Of a DNA stretch of 64,000 nt, positions 22,344-34,068 are shown piece after piece (within the stretch, counting starts at the first letter, position 1; the number at the start of each line of letters is the position of its first letter). The notes beneath the pieces were generated by a model. The model saw only the letters and a list, made by a program, of their open reading frames with translations, was not told the DNA's origin and did no database searches. The position numbers and the translations under genes are program-made. The stretch covers positions 7,874,001-7,938,000 of the forward strand of contig JAGUCH010000004.1 of assembly GCA_019096065.1 (NCBI GenBank), read 5' to 3'. This DNA is from Paracyclopina nana. Lineage: Eukaryota; Arthropoda; Copepoda; Cyclopoida; Cyclopettidae.

Positions 22344-22748
22344 ATGGACAACACTACGCTGCCAAATACGATTTTCGGCACAACACTGAAAGTGGAGACA
22401 ACGACGACTTTTTGGTCGTCGGAAAACGAATACGACAAAGCTCAGATGATCACCAAGCGGATCTTGTTCACATTTTACGTCTGGATATTCCGGTTCGCAT
22501 CAGCAGCGGCAGTGATGTCTTTTCTCACCATCATCATCGCGGGATTTGTCATCGCCTTCGCCATGGTTCTCTTGGTCATTGCCCGCGGAATTGTAAGGCA
22601 GAAAAAGCAATTTTGGCTCAACCGCAAGACTCTCAACCACCACCTGAAGGCTCAACTTGAAGCCTTTGAAAAACACCTGGTGGCCGAAGAAAAAGCCAAA
22701 CAGGAGCAGCTTGAGAAACGCGTCCAGCTCAAGTATTCAAAATTATAG
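22344..22748 (+). CDS. Small single-pass membrane protein, family unknown
   Basis: 134 residues in one exon, not recognised. The N-terminal 45 residues are Thr-rich (LKVETTTTFW). They are followed by an amphipathic segment and a long hydrophobic span (about residues 50-82, ending FAMVLLVIARGIV), then a basic, heptad-like tail of about 50 residues (LKAQLEAFEKHLVAEEKAKQ) that should be coiled coil. The short distance from CDC6 (109 bp, with AATAAA near 22276) and a TTAATTTTAG acceptor-like site 6 bp before the ATG are odd. Its stop lies 9 bp from the stop of the convergent antiporter gene. Confidence 0.65.
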   Translation: MDNTTLPNTIFGTTLKVETTTTFWSSENEYDKAQMITKRILFTFYVWIFRFASAAAVMSFLTIIIAGFVIAFAMVLLVIARGIVRQKKQFWLNRKTLNHHLKAQLEAFEKHLVAEEKAKQEQLEKRVQLKYSKL

Positions 22749-22757
22749 TGGTTCAGA

Positions 22758-25609
22758 TTATATTATTTCTTTGCTGTCATCATTTTCCTCTACAACGAGG
22801 CTCTTCTTATTGAGTAACTTTGGCCCTGTCAAAGTTATGGCGATTGCTCCCAAAGGAGCAGTGATCAGGATCACCAGAACAGCTATCGTGAGAACCTTGA
22901 GGCCCAGCTGTTTCCTCTCTGCAAACAAGTCACTGGTCTCTTCCAGACCCGAGCTGTACAGAGTGTCCAAAGCCACGGGACCAAGTGCAGCTTGAACAGT
23001 TGCCTTTGGCAGCCAAGCCAGCGCCACGAAAAGGCGCTCTTTCAAGGACAACTCACCGCCCATGACAGATATGTAGGATACGACTATACGGACACAGAGG
23101 CCTATGACAAGTACACCTATGCCAAGTCCAACTGTTTCTCCATCCAACTCGCTCACCTGGATCAAAAAGTTCAATGTGAATAAATGCCCAAAAAGGACTT
23201 TCATGTAATGAAGAGGACTCTTGGTTACTTTTTCGACCATTTCTGAAGAGCCTTTTATTACTTACTTGGATTTCAGTACCGATAAGGCCAAAGAGAATAG
23301 GCTGGAATATGCTCCAAAAGTCACCGAGGGTCTGGGTGACATCATTGCTGTCAGACCATCCCATGCTCCTCCACCCAATGCCAGCGATGAAGGCCATGAC
23401 CAAGACTGCGAGCGCTCCAGACCCATCCAATTCAACGCTCTTGCTGCCAAAGTATGCCAAAAGGCCACCAAGGAACAAGAGCATGAATCTGATCCTGCCC
23501 ATCCTGGATGCATCTTTGCCTGGGAAAAAGATGACAAGTAGACCCCAAGCAAGGCCAAATAGCAAGCCAATGATGGCCTCTTTGGGGCCTTGAAGAATGA
23601 CAGCAAGCAAGTCTTGATTGGGCTTGAAGGTGATCCCCAGGATGATGGTAAATCCAGAGATTGCAAGCACATCATCAACACTTGCTGCAGCAATCACCAG
23701 GGTAGGAATCCCCTTGTCAACTCCAAATCCTTGCTCTTGGAGGCTAAGCAAACAGGGGACAACCACAGCTGGTGACACTGCAGCCAGGACAAATCCTAGC
23801 ATAAAGCCCCAAAGCCAGGGGAAGCCAAGCAAGAAGTGAGATGCAATGGCCACAGTAATTGTCTCAGCAAGGCATGGACCAAATGCCAGCCTAAACACCA
23901 TTCCTACAAAAAATATAATTTACTCAAGACTAGTAATTCATATAGCACATTGCTTAATAATGCACTTTCAATAGAGTAGTCTAGTTGCCAAAAGTGTCTT
24001 GAAGCAAATAAAGAATTGTCAGGGTTGTCCTCAGGCTGAGGCCTAGTTGTCTCGTGGCTGCGTTATCTTTTGGCAGAGCTGTGCTCAGGCTGAATTGTAC
24101 CCAGTCTTTATTGTGGTTATGCTAAGTTGTGCTTTTAATGAGTAGTGCTCAGGCTGAGATGTGCTCAAGCTGAGTTGTGCTCAAAAAGAATTGTGATCAA
24201 GCAAAATTACACTCAGGCTAAGTAGTGCCAAAGCTGAGTTGTGCTCTAGCTGAACTGTGTGCAAGCTGAATTGCCATCAGGCTGAATTGTGCTCAGATTA
24301 AATTGTGCTCTGACTGAAATGTGCTCATGCTGAGGTGTGCTCAAAATGAAATGTGCTCATACTTAATTTGCGCAGGCTGAGGTGTGCTCAAGATGAAATG
24401 TGCTCATACTTAATTGTGCGCAGGCTGAGGTGTGCTCGCTTAAATGTGGTCAGACTTAATTGTGCTCAGACAGAGGAGTGCTCAAGCTGAGTTGTTCTCA
24501 AGCTGAGCTGTGCTCAAGATGAGTTGTGCTCAAGATGAGTTTTCTGATTAGTGCTCTGGCTGAGTTGTCTTAATGCTAAGTAGTCCTTAGGCTGAGTTGT
24601 GCTGAAACTGAGTTGTCTGTAGACTGAATTGTCTCTAGGCTTAGTTTTCTCGTGGCTGAGTTGTCTTTAGTTATCTTTAAGCTGAGTTAAATTTAGACTC
24701 AGTTGTTTTAAGGCTTAGTTCTACTTAATTTGCCTCTAAGAAAAATTGTCCATTAGCTTTTTGTCTCTAATCTGAGATAATTTAAGCTTAGGCATCTTCA
24801 GGCTGAGTAGTCTTAACACTGAGCTGCCTTGGGTTATGTGGTCTTATGTCTCAGCTGTCTTAGGGCTGAGTTGTAGTTAAGCCAAAACTGTTTAATAAAG
24901 AAACTGACCTGTTACAAAGCTGAGTTTTCTGAGACTGTTCTAGTCTTATGCAAATCAAATAAATGTAACTGGTTGAAAATGAAGATAGGAATGCCTCACT
25001 TACTCAGATGACAATTAAAAGTTTGTGAAGATGACTTACCGCTAAGTCTTCGCAGAGCTTGTGGATCAAGGCCCAGGCCAGCTCGCATAAGTATGACAAC
25101 CAAAGCGAAGCCTCTTAGAATGCTCGATGTTTGAGTCCACATGGAGTCAAATTGGATTCCAGGCAGATTCTTGATGACAATGCCAGTGATGAGCATGCCC
25201 AGTAAAGGTGGCAATCTCACCAAGGAGAACATCCAGCCACAGATCATGGCAAGGACAATCAATATGATTAGTAGAAAAATGGTGCCATTGGGAGGCATGG
25301 CAAGTTCTCCAAAGATGCAAATGCAACAAGTCCAAATAGCTAGGACAAGTATGAGTGAAGTGACAAGTTGTCCTATTTTCCCATGTGGTGGACATCTCAT
25401 GGAGTGCTTCATGATGTCTTGCCTGGATGGGCTTTCTGGCAAGGGATTCTTGGAAGTCAACATTGGATAGAAGGCCTTGAGCCATTTTTTCCTTAAAAAA
25501 TATATTGGAATTATTGCATAAAATGAATATTCTCTTTAAGTTACTCTGTCAATTTGGAATCTTCTTGCTTTGGGCAGTCCATTGGGATAGCCTCATGGTT
25601 GGAATCCAT
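22758..25609 (-). CDS. SLC9B: SLC9B-type (NHA) sodium/proton antiporter
   Basis: Four exons, 25609-25545, 25491-25040, 23903-23266 and 23156-22758, give 517 residues (human SLC9B2 has 537). NHA proteins are CPA2 cation/proton antiporters of the plasma or organelle membrane. About 12 hydrophobic spans are visible. The ion-binding Asp pair is in AAASVDDVLAISGF, and LVRLPPLLGMLITGIVI is the conserved second span. The N terminus is a short acidic cytosolic tail (MDSNHEAIPMDC) encoded by a 65-bp exon that joins in phase to KKWLKAFYP. The third exon has AAVSPAVVVPCLLSLQ and the fourth WLPKATVQAALGP, both NHA signatures. The 1136-bp second intron is almost entirely a degenerate repeat. Confidence 0.93.
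24000..24900. repeat. CTGAGTTGTGCTCAAG minisatellite in the SLC9B intron
   Basis: About 50 degenerate copies of a 15-18-bp word, roughly GCTGAGTTGTGCTCAA, run through the intron. Copies drift gradually: GTGCTCAGGCTGAG in the first half, GTCTTAGGCTGAGTT in the second. No coding signal. Confidence 0.85.
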
Positions 25610-26087
25610 GTCAAAAGCCTCACTTTTGAGCTGTTTTTGTCTTTAGATAACTGAGGCTTGTTTATGTGTGTTGTTGAGTCCAGGTAAATTTAGACCTGCC
25701 CCATAAAATCTTCAAATAAAACTTGCTCAAAAATGAATTGAAGACATGTTTTCTTATCATGACATTGAGCTAAACAAGAGGAATGTTTCAAAAGGAAAGC
25801 TGGACCAGCTGCTATAGTGCACCGCTTAATATAATAAAGAAAGCATGTGGAAAAAAGATAATTTCCTCTTCGTTTTTATTAATTATATTATTTTAATGTG
25901 ACCAATTTAGCCAAAATTGTAGTTTAGCCATTTTGAGGCGATTTTTTAATTGCTATTAAAAATAAAACATCTCAGCAAGCCTGAAAATAATTAAAATAAT
26001 AAGACAAAAAATGTTGATGTTGCAAGTAGAATATGCTAAGCAATGTATTTAAGAAAATAAGTTAATCAAGTTAATAATTAATTGTCA
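25610..26087. other. Intergenic, no gene recognised
   Basis: AT-rich stretch holding the SLC9B 5' flank and the 3' flank of the CENP-P-like gene, including poly-A/T runs near 25855-26030. Nothing else recognised. Confidence 0.5.
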
Positions 26088-27113
26088 TCAACTTCGTTTT
26101 TTCTTTTTGTCAGGAGACTCGGGCATTAATGACATTTGCGCCAAATTGCTCAAGCAATCTGTGGCTGACCAATCCGGATAGAAGCCCCTTTCGATGAGCT
26201 CTTCGGGAAAGTTGTACTTCAAAGCTGCCTCAATACCTTTGAAAAGAAATCAATGAAGACAACATATCAAAACCCAAAGTTCAGTAGTACCATCTTCGGT
26301 GAGCTGAACTTCATACGACTCGATGAAGGTGTCAGCCAATGGATCAAAATTGATGAACCAGGAGACACGTGCCAAAGGCGTGTTTTGGTCACTGTTGAAG
26401 TTGATGCGAAAGTGGCCAGTCTTGTTGTTCATTTGTATGGCCATGCCTTGATCCTTGAGGAACGTCTCCCTGGCCAAATAGAGTCCTATGTAGGTGTCAA
26501 AGTGCAAAAAGAACCTGTGAGGTTCACAAAGGCTGCAGCATTCTTTGATCAGAGGATCCAGCTCGGGCATGGCCGTGTTTTCGTCCGAGGCAGCGATGGC
26601 CAAGCTGGACACTTGGATATGGTCGTTGTCCAAGTTTTTAGCCACTGTCAGCTCCATACGCACTGACACGTTGGCGTAGTTCCTGTTGGACCAAATTGTC
26701 TTGACTTGAGAGGTGTGAGTGGCTAGATAAAGAAACTGGTTGAGCAGGATGCATGCGGATTTTCAGATATAAATTACTATCTGTCATTGCCAGTATTTTG
26801 GAGGTGAACGAGTCCAGGTTCCAGCCGATGGTTTTCCCGGTCAAATAGACCGAGTGTGCTGATCCTTCTTGCTCTGGCAACGATCCCAAAGCAAATGGAG
26901 CTGACGAGGAGAGCCTACAGCACCGATTTTTGAGCATACAGAAAGAATGGTAGACATCACTTACCACTTTTCGATGTCAGCCGTTCGCTGTGCGACGTCG
27001 TAGCCTTCTTTGAAGTCTGTGAGCATCTTGATAAAGTAGACTTTTTCGAGCCTCGCATTTTCTTCATTGAGTCGCCTCAGCTCCTGATCCAGAGCCGCCA
27101 ATTCGGCCTCCAT
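26088..27113 (-). CDS. CENPP: CENP-P-like inner kinetochore protein (candidate)
   Basis: Four exons, 27113-26965, 26914-26778, 26722-26291 and 26236-26088, with all phases consistent, give 288 residues, the same length as human CENP-P. CENP-P is one of the RWD proteins of the CENP-O/P/Q/U/R group of the constitutive centromere network. Seen: an N-terminal heptad helix starting MEAELAALDQELRRLNEENA (human starts MDAELAEVRAL), then two alpha/beta halves. ELDPLIKECCSL and FHFDTYIGLY-like segments parallel the human ELSEFVSRAEE and FFVEWFEYRK region, and VSWFINFDPLADTF parallels VIVWRIQIDEDG. A GIEAAL motif occurs after the last RWD strand in both. The C terminus is basic. Similarity is remote and judged from memory, so another RWD kinetochore protein such as CENP-O remains possible. 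Confidence 0.5.
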
Positions 27114-27631
27114 AATACACTTTTGCAATATTTTTTTTTGAATTTATTTAAGTCGTGGTTACACTAGCCCACTTGAGTAGTAGGCTTACTGATTATACTT
27201 TTGAGTGTCAAGTGGGATGAGCTTGCGATTTGTGCTTATTGCCCCGAAAATAGGCCGGCACAACAGTGTTGCCAGGCCTCGAAGGCCAATGGACAATAAT
27301 AGCTCGGCCAACATTGACAAAAGCTCGCTCAAGTCAATATTAGAAGTGAACGCAAACAAATGCAGAGCGAGTTGTTCGATTTCTCATCCCCTTGCCATTT
27401 GGCGAACAAAAATAATCGCGATAAATAGAGTCACGGTAAAAAACCGCCAAACTCGCCAAATGTAAACAACCCTCGCAGACAATGAGCTTCCCATCTCGTG
27501 ACTTGATAATCGAAAGCAAAATATCCGCTGAAAGCATCAAAAACGGCCAAACTGCCCGATAATTAGTTCAAAAGTGTTCACACTGCAGCCCGATTATTTG
27601 CGGCTCCATGACTTCGTCGCACCCTAAATTT
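27114..27631. other. Intergenic, no gene recognised
   Basis: 5' flank of the CENP-P-like gene up to the hAT MITE. Short open frames occur on both strands without splice sites or resemblance to known proteins. Confidence 0.5.
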
Positions 27632-28126
27632 TAGTGATGGAACGAGCCGGAAATTTTCAGCTTGATCAAGCTTCAAGCTTTTTGAAAAGTGTTCGAGCGA
27701 TCCCAAGCTTTTGAAACTTATTATCAAGCTTTTTCAAGCTCAAAATTTCACATTTCAAGCTTTTTTCAAGCTTTTCACTTTTTTAGTATTTTGACATAAC
27801 AATGGCGATAAGTCACCAGATTTGACAACATTACCCAAAAAGCGCAAATAAAGACATGAGGAAATAGCTTTAACTTAGATTTAAGTACTTCACTCCCTCA
27901 AGTATTTGCTGATTTTAAGATCAGCCCTTTTTTGTTTTGATTAAAAATGGATAAAGTTTTGAAATTTTTTGGTGTCAAGCTTTTTCAAGCTTTGCATTTT
28001 TTGGGTTCAAGCTTTTTCAAGCTTTTCAAAATTTGGTTCGAGCGATCCCAAGCTTTTTGCTTATGTAGCTCAAGCTGGGTTTTAGCTTCAAGCTTTCAAG
28101 CCAAGCTGAAACTCGTTCCATCACTA
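27632..28126. mobile_element. Non-autonomous hAT element (MITE) copy 1
   Basis: 495 bp bounded by perfect 15-bp inverted ends, TAGTGATGGAACGAG at 27632-27646 and CTCGTTCCATCACTA at 28112-28126. It is flanked on both sides by the 8-bp duplication CTAAATTT. TIRs of the form YAGTGNTGG with 8-bp target duplications define the hAT superfamily. The interior has no transposase and is built from the word TTCAAGCTTTTT, with GTTCGAGCGATCCCAAGC as an internal landmark seen twice. A related copy lies at 41675-42042. It ends 85 bp before the FMR1 start codon. Confidence 0.9.
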
Positions 28127-28211
28127 CTAAATTTGCACACTATCATCATCAGCAGTGAGGAAAGGGAAGAAAATAGGTTTGCAAAGAAAAACAAAACCGA
28201 GTCGCGGAGGA

Positions 28212-30076
28212 ATGAACCCGTGTCACGACGTGGACGACCCGCTCCTGGTGGAGGTGCAAGGCGAGAACTCGGCCTACTACCGGGCCCGCGTCGGCGACAT
28301 CTTTGACGACGAAGTGTTGCTCCACTTTGAGGACGATTGGCAGCCGGCCTCCAAATTCGCCTTCTCGCGCGTCCGCCTTCCGCCGCCGCCGCCACCGCCG
28401 CCCTCGAATGGCGAGTCGTCGGGCAAGTTCGCCGAGAACGAGGAGGTGGAGGTGTTCAGCCGCGCCTCCGACCAAGAGTCCTGCGGCTGGTGGCGCGCCG
28501 TCATCAAGATGTCCAAGGGCGACTTCGTGGTCGTCGAATACCTCGGCTGGGAGACGACCTACACCGAGATCGTGGGCGTGGAGCGGCTGAGGCCCAAGTC
28601 CGCCGAGCCGCCCATCACAAGCCAGACCTTCTTCGCCTTCACGGTCAAGCTGCCGAGCGAGATCAACGGCTACTACGCCTCCCTGGCCGAGGACAAGTAC
28701 CCCGAGCTGCACAACGACTTCAAAAAGGCCATCAACGCTGCCAATATCGAGTACGTGAAGGCGGAGGGGAGCCTGAGGATCATCTCCAGGGACGAGGCCT
28801 CGGAGAAGCGGGCCCACCTCATCCAGGACCTGCACTTCCGCAATGTCAGCCAGAGGGCCATCCTCCAGAAGCGGACGGAAGAGGCTGTGCGCACGCTCGA
28901 GGCCACGCGCCTCCAGACCTCGGCCGGCTTCACCGAGGAGTTCACCGTCCGCGAGGACCTCATGGGCTTGGCCATCGGCACGCACGGAGCGAACATCCAG
29001 CAGGCGCGCAAGATCGCCGGCGTCATCAATGTCGAGCTCCTCGAGGACTCGTGCAAGTTCCGCGTCACCGGAGATACCAAAGAGGCCGTCCTCAAGGCCA
29101 GGCTCATGCTCGAGTACGCCGAGGAGTCGAGCCAAGTATGCATTACCTTAAATTCAAGTCATGCAGAGCCTCGTTGATGCAGCTCATTTTAGTCGCTTTT
29201 GTCCTCTGGAAAATAGGTCTAATGGTCCATTCTATTTTTTATAAGGTACCCAGAAGCTATGTGGGCAAAGTGATTGGCAAGAACGGTCGATTCATCCAGG
29301 AGATTGTGGACAAGAGCGGAGTGGTCCGGGTGAAGATTGAGGGCGACAACGAGCCCAAGCCCTCGGTGCCGAGGGAGGAGGGCAGCGTGCCCTTCATCTT
29401 TGTGGGCACCAAGGACGCAATCAACAATGCCAAAATGCTCCTCGATTACCACCTCGCTGGCCTCAAGCAAGTTGAGCAGCTTCGTCAGGAGAAGCTCGAA
29501 ATTGATCACCAGCTTAGGACAATTCAGGGCTCACTAGTCAGCTCAGGTTCAGCCTCGTTGGACGGCAGGGATTACAGCCCTGGCGGTCACATGCGCAATG
29601 GCGGGGTTCGAGGTCGAGGTAGATTCCGTGGTGGTCGGGGCGGCGGCCACAACAACTTCACCAACAACGACCACCACAACCACCATCAACGTTCAAGAGG
29701 TCGTGGAGGTTTTCGAGGAACTAATCCCCCCCGAGGAGGAAGCAGTAGTCATCATCACCGAGGAGGAGGAGGGCGTGGAGGTGGTCACCACAATCATGAG
29801 GATTGGAGCGTGAATGGCGACGATGAGGGCGTAGTTCCGACCTCGACAAACACCCCGGCAACTTCAATGTCTTCACCCTCGATGACTTCCTCGAATGGCA
29901 ACCATGCTGAATCTAGTCGAACTAAAGGTCAGAAGAAGTCTGCTAGTGCGGACAACAAGCCTTTGCCTTCAATTTCAAAGGCCAACAATGGCAACAAGGC
30001 CAGCTCGGCGGCGGTGGAGTCCTCCGAGGCTGCAGCGACAACGTCGATGACTTCGAAGGCCTTGAAGCAAAAGTGA
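28212..30076 (+). CDS. FMR1: FMR1/FXR family RNA-binding protein (FMRP)
   Basis: Two exons, 28212-29135 and 29246-30076, give 584 residues; the phase-0 intron falls exactly between KH1 and KH2 (Q|VPRSYVGK). FMRP binds mRNAs and ribosomes and represses translation in the cytoplasm and neurites. In order: two Tudor/Agenet domains (residues 8-55 and 75-128; [25 protein letters not shown]), separated by an eight-proline run at 57-64; KH1 (about 244-305) with [18 protein letters not shown]2 (309-375) with [13 protein letters not shown], where the Ile mutated in severe human disease is conserved; and an RGG/His-rich tail (about 425-500) with [12 protein letters not shown]. The Met at 28212 gives the family N terminus. 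The exon is GC-rich compared with its flanks. AATAAA lies at 30317. Confidence 0.96.
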
Positions 30077-31519
30077 TTATGGTGCGAATAATAATACTAT
30101 TACTAGGAACTTATCGAGCATTACTACTATTATCACAAAGGAAGAACACACACACACACATGAGAATACTTAATATTGCTAGGTTAAACTTATTGCGAAT
30201 TGCGACAACATTTCCACTACTTCTTCTTACTCAACAAGCTCGAGATCTGCTATTGCAATTCTACCATCCCTTTAATAATAACCGAATTTGTTTTAAAACA
30301 GAAGAATACTTATGCAAATAAAGTGGGCCTCTTAACTGAAACTCTCATCTACTAGTTATTTATTTATTTTGGTGAGCCTTGTAGGAAATTTAATTGTCAG
30401 CTTAGAATTACCTTTTTTAAATGAGAATCTTTCCATAAAATTCGCTACATATGAAATATTAAGTTTTTCTGCCCAAAAACCTAAAACTTATAATTTTTTC
30501 ACTCAATGCCATATATGAAAGTTTCCATCCAATTTTAGGGTTAAAGAGTTGCAAAGTAATTCTATAAAGTCCAAATAAGTTTTCTCTACAAACTGTCTAT
30601 GTTCCAAGTATTTTTAAGTGTTCACCTAACTATATTCAATTTTAAAAGTTATTTCAGCTTTCCAGTCTGGATTTTCACTCAGAGCTTGATTTTGTGGATT
30701 GAAAATGGTTTCTTCATATTTTTGGGATGATGTATTGAAAATTACCCAATTTGAGATAAGAGCGGCTAATCCGTCTCCACTTTGGCATCGACACGTGGCC
30801 TCCATTGATGCACACTACTGTTAACTTATTCATGGCTGGCAAATTGCTAAATCCCCCAGCTAAAATGTGATATCATCGGCTTTCCACTTTTTTCACACGA
30901 GGTTTCCCGTTTTCACACTCTCGTGAGCAATCGAAAATCCATCTTGATTCCTCATTGAAAAAAGCAATTTTCCAAAAGTAGAGTCTGACCTGAAATAGCT
31001 GAGACTTTTTCTGTTTTTATTTTCCTCACATTTTTACAGTTGTATGAAGGGGAAAAAGGCTGCATTGCATTGCCTGAAATTTGGTGATAAGAGTTTTCTA
31101 TGAACACTGAAAGCCTCGGGGACTTTTGAAAGCAAGAAAAACTTTTTTTATTAAAAGTCTTAAGCTTAATTTATCTTGAAAAGTTTTTAACCAAAAATGC
31201 AAAAAAAAATCTTAACTGAAAAAAAACCCAAAGGTAATCTTTCATTTTTTGAGCCAAGGACTGAAAAAGTAATGAGCTTTACTTAAAAATATGAGGCATA
31301 AATAATATTTTTGAACCTAAATAGTGTTATTTAGGTAAGGCAAATCATACTATTAAGCACTGTAAACAATGAAAAATTTTCACTCAAGTCAAAAAGGTAA
31401 ATACAAAATATAAAATTAACTCCAAAACTCAGTTAGGCGTCCAAAAGCTTCGCCTCGGATCATTTGAGCGAAAAACAAAATCTTACTATTTTTCAAGTTT
31501 TTAAGAGACAAATTTCGTA
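30077..31519. other. FMR1 3' region and intergenic DNA
   Basis: Contains a short (AC)n run near 30148, AATAAA at 30317, then about 1.2 kb of AT-rich sequence up to the end of the bHLH gene. No open frame, RNA gene or repeat family recognised. Confidence 0.55.
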
Positions 31520-32458
31520 TCATGCTTCCAGGTTTTCATCTTGCCATTTGAGAACTCCTTGAAGCAATTTGATGTAGCGAATGGACAATTTCAAAATTTC
31601 ACTTTTGCTCAGTTTCTTGTCAACTGGATGAGTGGGCAAAAGTCTTCTCAGCTCAGCAAACGCTCCGCTCACATTTTGCTGGCGGAATCTCTCTCTGTGA
31701 TTGGAGAACACTTTTCTTGGTTGGCCTCCAGCTGAAATTGGATTTTGGCTCTTGGAAGGCTTTGGAAAAACCTCCGGGATTTTGGGCACCATGACAAATA
31801 ACGGTTTTTTTCGCGCCATCAAACCGGTTAAGTGCTTTGCTTGCATCGCTGACTTGGATTTTCTCAGTTTTCTCACTGAGGACAATTTTGGAGCTGTTTC
31901 CACCACTGATTCATCGCTGTCTGCAAAAATGAGTTATTTTTCAGATATTTTGCCGCCGTTACCGCCAAAAATATTTATTTTTATAAAATTACGCTTCACT
32001 TTATATTTTCAAGCATTTTTTTATCTTATCTATTCACTTTTTGAACATTTCAAATTTCAAATATTCTGGCAGGTTTTTTTATTTGTGATCACTAAGAATT
32101 AAACCTCACTAAAATAATTTAAAACGTGCTTGAAATTACAAAAAAAATATTTGTTTATAGTTTTTTTAAAAGTTTTTACGGGATAAGTTTGCTAAATAAT
32201 CCAAATTTTAGCCTTGAAAAAGCTTTTATGTCACCTTTATACAAAATGATCAGTTTTCTTGAAGTTTCATATTTTTATTTCATATTTTAGTTAAAAAATG
32301 GAGTATTTTTGGGGGGCCGCCGTTCCCGCCAAAACCTCACCAGAAGAGGGAGAGCAGTCAAACATGACTTCTTCACCGGCCCAAGAGTCTTCCAAGTCCG
32401 AAGAGTCCTCCATGTTGAGATTGTCCGTGACATTTTGGTGCTGTTTACTTGATGACAT
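31520..32458 (-). CDS. TAL1/SCL/LYL1-type bHLH transcription factor (HLH3B-like)
   Basis: Two exons, 32458-32341 and 31920-31520, phase 1, give 172 residues. TAL-family factors pair with E proteins on E-boxes and act in blood, vascular or neural fate. The bHLH (about residues 105-160) reads [20 protein letters not shown] then [20 protein letters not shown] and [13 protein letters not shown]. These match the TAL1 basic region and loop almost throughout, including the Glu-Arg contact pair and the THPxDKKLSK loop. The N terminus from exon 1 is acidic ([15 protein letters not shown]) and could be an activating region. At 172 residues it is compact for the family. Confidence 0.88.
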
Positions 32459-34060
32459 CTTGTCACTGAATGAGCTTTCACATCATCCAAAAAAGGAGAT
32501 TTTTCCCAAGTTGGCGCACCAATAATGAAAGCCCCTCCTCCAATTGTTTTCACACTGGGGAAAATCCCAGGGGAAAATCCCCACCAAAAAAATCATCTTT
32601 TCAAGCAAATTTTTTTGTGGTACTCAAAAAAGTGGGGAAATGTTTATAATTGCTTTTGACACTTGACAAATCTCCCAGTGAAATCCAATTTGGCCTGCAA
32701 CAAGGTGATAAGAGGCTTCTTGGCAAAAGCTGCCATAAATGTTCGTTTTGACGAGAGAGAACACGGCAAAAATCATGAAAAATGAACTGTTTCACCGTTG
32801 ATTTTCCAGCTTTGTTACCATTGTTCAAGCTGCAAACTTCTTTGAAAAAGAGCTTGAAGATTTACATCCAATTAATTCAGTGTTAAAGCCATTTTAAAAT
32901 AGCCAAAAATATTTTACAATTCAGTAGTAACTATACTTTCAAAATTACTCATAAAAACCTGATATTTACTTATAAATGGAACATAACAAATTTGTTAGAT
33001 TGAGCATAAACAAATTTGTCAAAATTAAAGTAGTAGAGAAGTAAGTAGCGTACATACTGAGAAGTGCTCGCGCTCAAACACCTTGATATAGGGTAAAATA
33101 GTCCATTTTAGCAGCAAAACTTCTTTATCCTGGCTTTAAAATAGGGTTCCTTGCAATATACTTTCTACAACATGGTGGATTTACTTATTAGACCATCAAA
33201 CATTTGAATAAGTGAATGGTCAATGAGATGATTGAATCCAATATGCAGGCATGTTGTTCAAACATGCATCCTTTTTCAATAGAAATATACAGACTCAATT
33301 TCAAGTGCTACATTGAGCCTTTAATAGATGTATTCAATTATCACATCAATTTGATGTAAAAGTGGAATAATATATAATGTGGAATGAAATGGGTATACTG
33401 GTAAAAGGCACTTTTTGGGAAAGGCACCTACATAAATTGGCTCTACTGTAAAAGGCACCATACAATAATAGCACTTTAATAGGAGGCACTAATAATATTG
33501 GCACCCTAGTATAAGCCACCCATCTCATTTATTTGATCGTTTTGGATTAAAAAAAATCTGTGTTTTCTGATACACTTGGCTGAACCCTGCTTTCAGATGA
33601 CATCACTAATACCAGGACATGAGTTCAGAAAAAAATAACTATAATTCACTACATTTTTGCTATCAGGTAGCTCCCTGTTGATAAGGTTGATATATTTAAA
33701 AAATGAAAGCATTAATCTAGCATTTTTTGGAGGCATTCATTTCAGCACTTGACTACAACATACCCAGATCCCAAACATCCTGATGATGCATCAAAAAGTA
33801 CTTAAACTGGTCTCACTTTTTGTTATTTGGACCCATCTAAAACATGCTCAAATAAAATATTGGTTTTAGTTTTGAAATTCAGATGCACACTTTGCATTAA
33901 AATATTTTCATAAGTGCTCATGACTGAGACTTTTGGTTAAAATGAGAAAACTGTTCAAGATCTAAACTCTATATTTTCAGTAAGGTAATGTTAAATTAGC
34001 AAGGATAAAAAAGTTTCTCAGTCGCCTCAGCAGTTACGCTACTTATATCTCTACTACTTT
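32459..34060. other. Intergenic, low complexity, no gene recognised
   Basis: AT-rich. Around 33390-33530 the word GGCACC recurs about eight times in AAAGGCACC-like contexts, a small degenerate array. The rest shows no open frame with coding character. Confidence 0.5.
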
Positions 34061-34068
34061 AGTTAAAA

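Noticed and set aside
28149..29135. 328-codon minus-strand frame and the long frame at 28337
   Set aside because: Both are shadows of the GC-rich FMR1 exons; only the second exon of the 28337 frame is real.
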